A stretch of DNA of 64,000 nt from Poriferisodalis sp965116245 (lineage in GTDB: Bacteria; Actinomycetota; Acidimicrobiia; Acidimicrobiales; Poriferisodalaceae): contig OZ220497.1 in the NCBI GenBank assembly GCA_965116245.1, positions 2,604,001-2,668,000 of the forward strand, written 5' to 3'. Of this stretch, positions 60,804 to 64,000 are shown piece by piece; positions within the stretch are counted from its first letter, which is position 1; the number at the start of each line of letters is the position of its first letter. The translations under genes were made by a program, and so were the position numbers. Below the pieces are notes generated by a model. The model ran no database searches and had not been told where the DNA came from. It saw only the letters and a program-made list of their open reading frames with translations.

Positions 60804-61925
60804 TCAGAAGTCCTCATCGAAAGCGACCTCGCCCTCGATACCCACCTGGTAGCTGGCCACGGTGCGCTCAAAGAAGTTGGTGAGCTCCTGCACATCCTGC
60901 AGTTCCATGAACGAGAAGGGATTAGTGGAGCCATACTCCTTAGCAAGGCCCAACTGAGCCAACCGCTGGTCGGCCACGAACTCCAGATAAGAGCGAGTGT
61001 CTGAAACCGACATCCCCGCCACACCACCGGACAGCACGTCGTGCGCAAACTGCGTCTCAACATCGACAGCTTCGGTGATCATCTCCCGGATTCGATCAGC
61101 CAAATCCTGGTCAAACAGCTCAGGTTCCTCGGACCGGATCGTGCGAACCACCTCAAAAGCGAAGTTCATGTGTGCCGACTCGTCGCGAAACACCCAGTTC
61201 GTGCCCGCTGCCAGCCCGTTCAACAGCCCCTTCGACCGCAGAAAATACACGTACGCGAAGGCCGCAAAAAAGAACAGGCCCTCGATGCACGCAGCGAAGC
61301 AGATGAGGTTCAACAAGAACGACTTGCGGTGCTCTGCGGTCTCTAGCCGATCAAGTGACCACACGCTGTCCATCCAGCGGAAACAAAAGTCTGCCTTAGC
61401 GGCGATGGAGGGAATGTTCTCAACCGCCGCGAACGCCGCCGCACGCTCGTTCAAATCTGGGATGTAGTGGTCCAGCAACGTCAGGTAGAGCTGTACGTGC
61501 AGCGCTTCCTCATACAGTTGCCGGCTCAAATACATGCGAGCTTCGGGGCTGTTGATGTGCTGGTACAGATTCAGCACCAAGTTGTTAGCAACAATCGAGT
61601 CCCCAGTGGCGAAGAACGCAACGAGCCGGTTGATGAGATGCCGTTCGGCGGGTGCCAGCTTGCGGTTCAGATCCACGATGTCGTCGGAGAAGTCGATCTC
61701 TTCAACAGTCCAGGTGTTGCGGATGGCGTCGCGGTACATGTCGAAGAACTGCGGGTACCGCATCGGCCGCAGCGTCAACTCAAAACCGGGGTCCAAGATG
61801 TGGCCGCGCCGAGACTTTGCTTCGGCTGCCGGTTCTGCTGTCGGATCGGCCATAGGCGGCGTACCGTCAACGCTCGGTTCGCCGACGAGCGCATCTACTT
61901 CAAGCTCATGGGCGACAAGCGCCAT
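60804..61925 (-). CDS. nrdB: Ribonucleotide reductase class I, beta subunit
   Basis: 373 aa. E140-x2-H143 and Y147 in YEEALHVQLY correspond to the iron ligands and the radical tyrosine of E. coli R2 (E115, H118, Y122). The second pair is in RDESAHMNFAFEV. The last residues are the usual acidic tail that docks on NrdA (EVAFDEDF). Together with NrdA it makes deoxyribonucleotides. The N-terminal ~35 residues are Pro/Ala-rich. Confidence 0.95.
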   Translation of the reverse strand: MALVAHELEVDALVGEPSVDGTPPMADPTAEPAAEAKSRRGHILDPGFELTLRPMRYPQFFDMYRDAIRNTWTVEEIDFSDDIVDLNRKLAPAERHLINRLVAFFATGDSIVANNLVLNLYQHINSPEARMYLSRQLYEEALHVQLYLTLLDHYIPDLNERAAAFAAVENIPSIAAKADFCFRWMDSVWSLDRLETAEHRKSFLLNLICFAACIEGLFFFAAFAYVYFLRSKGLLNGLAAGTNWVFRDESAHMNFAFEVVRTIRSEEPELFDQDLADRIREMITEAVDVETQFAHDVLSGGVAGMSVSDTRSYLEFVADQRLAQLGLAKEYGSTNPFSFMELQDVQELTNFFERTVASYQVGIEGEVAFDEDF

Positions 61926-62056
61926 AGCTGCAACCCTCCATCTGATTGTGCTCCAGTTCGTTTCTTGCTGTAGTTCGTGTGGCTGTATTTCTTGTTGTCG
62001 AGTCGCTGTCTAGGTACGGCTTGGCTGGCGGATTGACTGCCGGGCGGATTGCCAGC

Positions 62057-64000
62057 TCAGTCGCAGGCTTCGCATACCTCGGGGTTTTCGAGCGAGCATG
62101 AGACGGCATCGGTGGCTTGCTGCGACATGGCAGTCGCGTCACGCATCGCCGACACGTTTGCGTGCTGTTGCGGCCCTGCGGTTGCGTCCGCCACCGATGT
62201 CGCCGAAGACACCGGCTCGGTAGTGGTCTGGTTGATGCGAGTAGCCGGGCGAGAACGCAGGTAATAGGTGGTCTTGAGTCCCGACTTCCAGGCGTGCATA
62301 TACATCGAGGAGAGCTTTCCGATGCTGGGACTCTCCATAAACAGGTTCAACGACTGGCTCTGATCGACGTACGCGCCACGGGCCGCCGCCATATCAATGA
62401 GAGCACGCTGAGGCAGCTCCCACGCCGTGCGAAACACCCTCCGCACCTCTTCGGGAATCTCCGCGATCTCTGCGACGGAGCCCTCCGCCATTTTGATGCG
62501 GTTCGCCATCTGTTCGTCCCACAGGCCACGTGCCTGGAGCTCGCGCACCAGATAGTGGTTGATCTGCATGAACTCACCAGACAGCGTCTCGCGCTTGAAC
62601 AGATTCGATACCTGCGGCTCAATGCACTCATAGCAGCCAGCGATAGACGCGATGGTGGCCGTGGGTGCAATAGCCACTAGCAGCGAGTTTCGCAGCCCGT
62701 GCTGGCCGATCCGCTCCCGCAGTTCCGCCCAGCGTTGTGTCTGCGATGGCTCGGTACCCCACAGGTCAAACTGCAGCGTGCCCGCGGCCGCGCGGGTCTG
62801 AGCGAAAGCCGGGTGAGGCCCATACTGGCGGGCCAGCTCGCAGCTAGACCAGAGTGCCCAGTAGTAGATCTCTTCAGCTATTCGGGCGGCCACCTGAACT
62901 GCTTCGGGCGAGTCGAACGCCAAGCCGAGCTGGAAGAACACGTCCTGGAGCCCCATGACCCCGAGTCCGACTGGACGCCACCGCTCATTGGAGTGGGCCG
63001 CGGGCCGTGTCGGGTAGTAGTTAATGTCCACGACGCGGTCCAGGAACGGCACCGCGGTGCGCACCACCTCACCCAGCGCGTCGTAGTCAACTGCGCCGTC
63101 AACCACCAGCTTGGCCAAATTGACCGATCCAAGGTTGCACACCGCCGTCTCGGTACTGCTGGTTACCTCCACGATCTCGGTACACAGATTCGACAGATGA
63201 ACAACGTTCTCGGGCTCGGCGGTCTGATTGGACTTGGCGTTTGCTGCATCTTTGAACGTCATCCAGCCGTTGCCCGTCTGAGCCAGGGTGCGCATCATGC
63301 GGCTGTACAGCTCACGGGCTGGTACCTGCCGTTCGTATAGGCCTTCGGCTTCGGCTTCGCGGTACGCATCCGCGAACTCTTCACCCCACAGGTCGCACAG
63401 ATGCGGCACAACCTTGGGGTCAAATAGCGACCACTGCCAGTCGTTGGCGACTCGACGCATGAACTCATCAGGCACCCAGTTGGCCAAATTCAAATTGTGG
63501 GTACGCCGAGCGTGATCGCCGGTGGAGTCCTTCAGCTCCAAAAACTCCTCTATATCGGCGTGCCACGACTCCAAATACACGCACGCCGCCCCCTTGCGGC
63601 GCCCACCCTGATTCACCGCAGCTACAGACGAGTCGAGTGTTTTGAGCCACGGCACAACGCCGTTCGACAGGCCGTTGGTGCCCGAGATCAGCGAGCCCCG
63701 CGACCGCACCCGATGCCAACCCACGCCGATGCCGCCAGCGAACTTTGAGAGCTTCGCGATGTCGGAGTAGCGATCGTAGATGCCCTCCAATGAATCGGTG
63801 GGACTGTCAAGCAGATAGCACGACGACATCTGCGGATGGGAAGTGCCGGAGTTGAACAGCGTTGGCGACGATGGCAGGTAGCGCAAACTGGAAATGAGTT
63901 CGTAGAAGGAGATGGCCTCCTCAGCGGACTCCGACAGGCCGCACGCAACTCGCAACATGAAGTACTGCGGCGTCTCAATCACAGAGCGCCGCTGAGGATG
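62057..64000 (-). CDS. nrdA: Ribonucleotide reductase class I, alpha subunit (5' end beyond window)
   Basis: Only the C-terminal ~647 residues are inside; the frame is open to the window edge. IETPQYFMLRVACGLS, SSPTLFNSGT, LNLANWVPDEFMRRV, NLCTEI, CNLGSVNLAKL and the segment IAPTATIASIAG-YECIEP follow in family order. The C-terminus ends with CEACD, the shuttle cysteine pair that regenerates the active site. The protein has a Thr/Gln/Ala-rich linker (~590-620) before that pair. nrdB follows 131 bp downstream; the gap shows no recognised element. Confidence 0.95.
   Translation of the reverse strand, partial: HPQRRSVIETPQYFMLRVACGLSESAEEAISFYELISSLRYLPSSPTLFNSGTSHPQMSSCYLLDSPTDSLEGIYDRYSDIAKLSKFAGGIGVGWHRVRSRGSLISGTNGLSNGVVPWLKTLDSSVAAVNQGGRRKGAACVYLESWHADIEEFLELKDSTGDHARRTHNLNLANWVPDEFMRRVANDWQWSLFDPKVVPHLCDLWGEEFADAYREAEAEGLYERQVPARELYSRMMRTLAQTGNGWMTFKDAANAKSNQTAEPENVVHLSNLCTEIVEVTSSTETAVCNLGSVNLAKLVVDGAVDYDALGEVVRTAVPFLDRVVDINYYPTRPAAHSNERWRPVGLGVMGLQDVFFQLGLAFDSPEAVQVAARIAEEIYYWALWSSCELARQYGPHPAFAQTRAAAGTLQFDLWGTEPSQTQRWAELRERIGQHGLRNSLLVAIAPTATIASIAGCYECIEPQVSNLFKRETLSGEFMQINHYLVRELQARGLWDEQMANRIKMAEGSVAEIAEIPEEVRRVFRTAWELPQRALIDMAAARGAYVDQSQSLNLFMESPSIGKLSSMYMHAWKSGLKTTYYLRSRPATRINQTTTEPVSSATSVADATAGPQQHANVSAMRDATAMSQQATDAVSCSLENPEVCEACD

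Noticed and set aside
1..64000. tRNA or rRNA genes, including selC
   Set aside because: I looked in the intergenic regions for cloverleaf arms and GGTTC-type T-loops and found none that hold up by eye; a covariance search would be decisive.

Overview
The window looks like a chromosome segment of a high-G+C actinomycete (Actinomycetota). I infer this from a mycothione-reductase-type flavoprotein, an F420-type luciferase-like oxidoreductase, a DUF222/HNH (13E12-type) protein, and a pgsA-gcvH-garA-ftsR-DUF151-merR cluster in the order known from Mycobacterium (Rv1822-Rv1830 region). The species cannot be named from this sequence; an acidimicrobial-type lineage is only a guess. The organism should decode UGA as selenocysteine: an ArsC-like protein and selD both carry an in-frame UGA exactly at the catalytic Cys, each followed by a hairpin whose loop begins GGU.

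Layout. 0-1.2 kb: an AbiE-like antitoxin/toxin pair (toxin cut by the window edge) with a 30-bp perfect palindrome upstream. 1.3-12 kb: ilvD, Sec-ArsC, gcvT, gcvP, nucleoside hydrolase, Sec-selD, a nucleotidyltransferase and a 2OG-Fe oxygenase. 12-22.4 kb: mycothione reductase with a serine hydrolase, a phosphatase, a NicX-like enzyme, acyl-CoA synthetase, hydroxyacid dehydrogenase, glyoxylate aminotransferase and a Rieske oxygenase. 22.6-30.5 kb: a tandemly expanded locus of three secreted trypsin-like proteases and five related lipoproteins, partly decaying. 30.7-34.2 kb: enoyl-CoA hydratase, an F420-type oxidoreductase and msrB. 34.2-42 kb: a plastic zone with a CRISPR-like relic, an HNH gene broken by an IS, three copies of one 1597-bp IS3-type element (one nested in another) and tandem repeats. 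42.2-47.4 kb: the garA/gcvH cluster. 47.7-54.3 kb: HIT protein, SRAP protein, IlvG-like TPP enzyme and leuS. 54.6-60.8 kb: methylmalonyl-CoA mutase mutA-mutB with meaB. 60.8-64 kb: class I ribonucleotide reductase nrdB and nrdA (nrdA cut by the window edge).

How genes fit together. GcvT, GcvP and GcvH form the glycine cleavage system although gcvH lies 38 kb away; the glyoxylate aminotransferase could feed it glycine. MutA, MutB and MeaB run the propionate end of metabolism. SelD supplies selenophosphate for its own synthesis and for Sec-ArsC.

The most unusual signal is a family of short tandem arrays (11-30 bp units) that begin at the stop codon of a gene and repeat it. In almost every unit a stop is kept (TGA, TAG or TAA) even where the rest of the unit has changed. 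This is seen after arsC-like, gcvT, the nicX-like gene, ilvG-like, leuS, the SRAP gene and the DUF151 gene. Other arrays with 15-bp units lie in frame inside genes (mutA, merR, ftsR, the SRAP gene, leuS).
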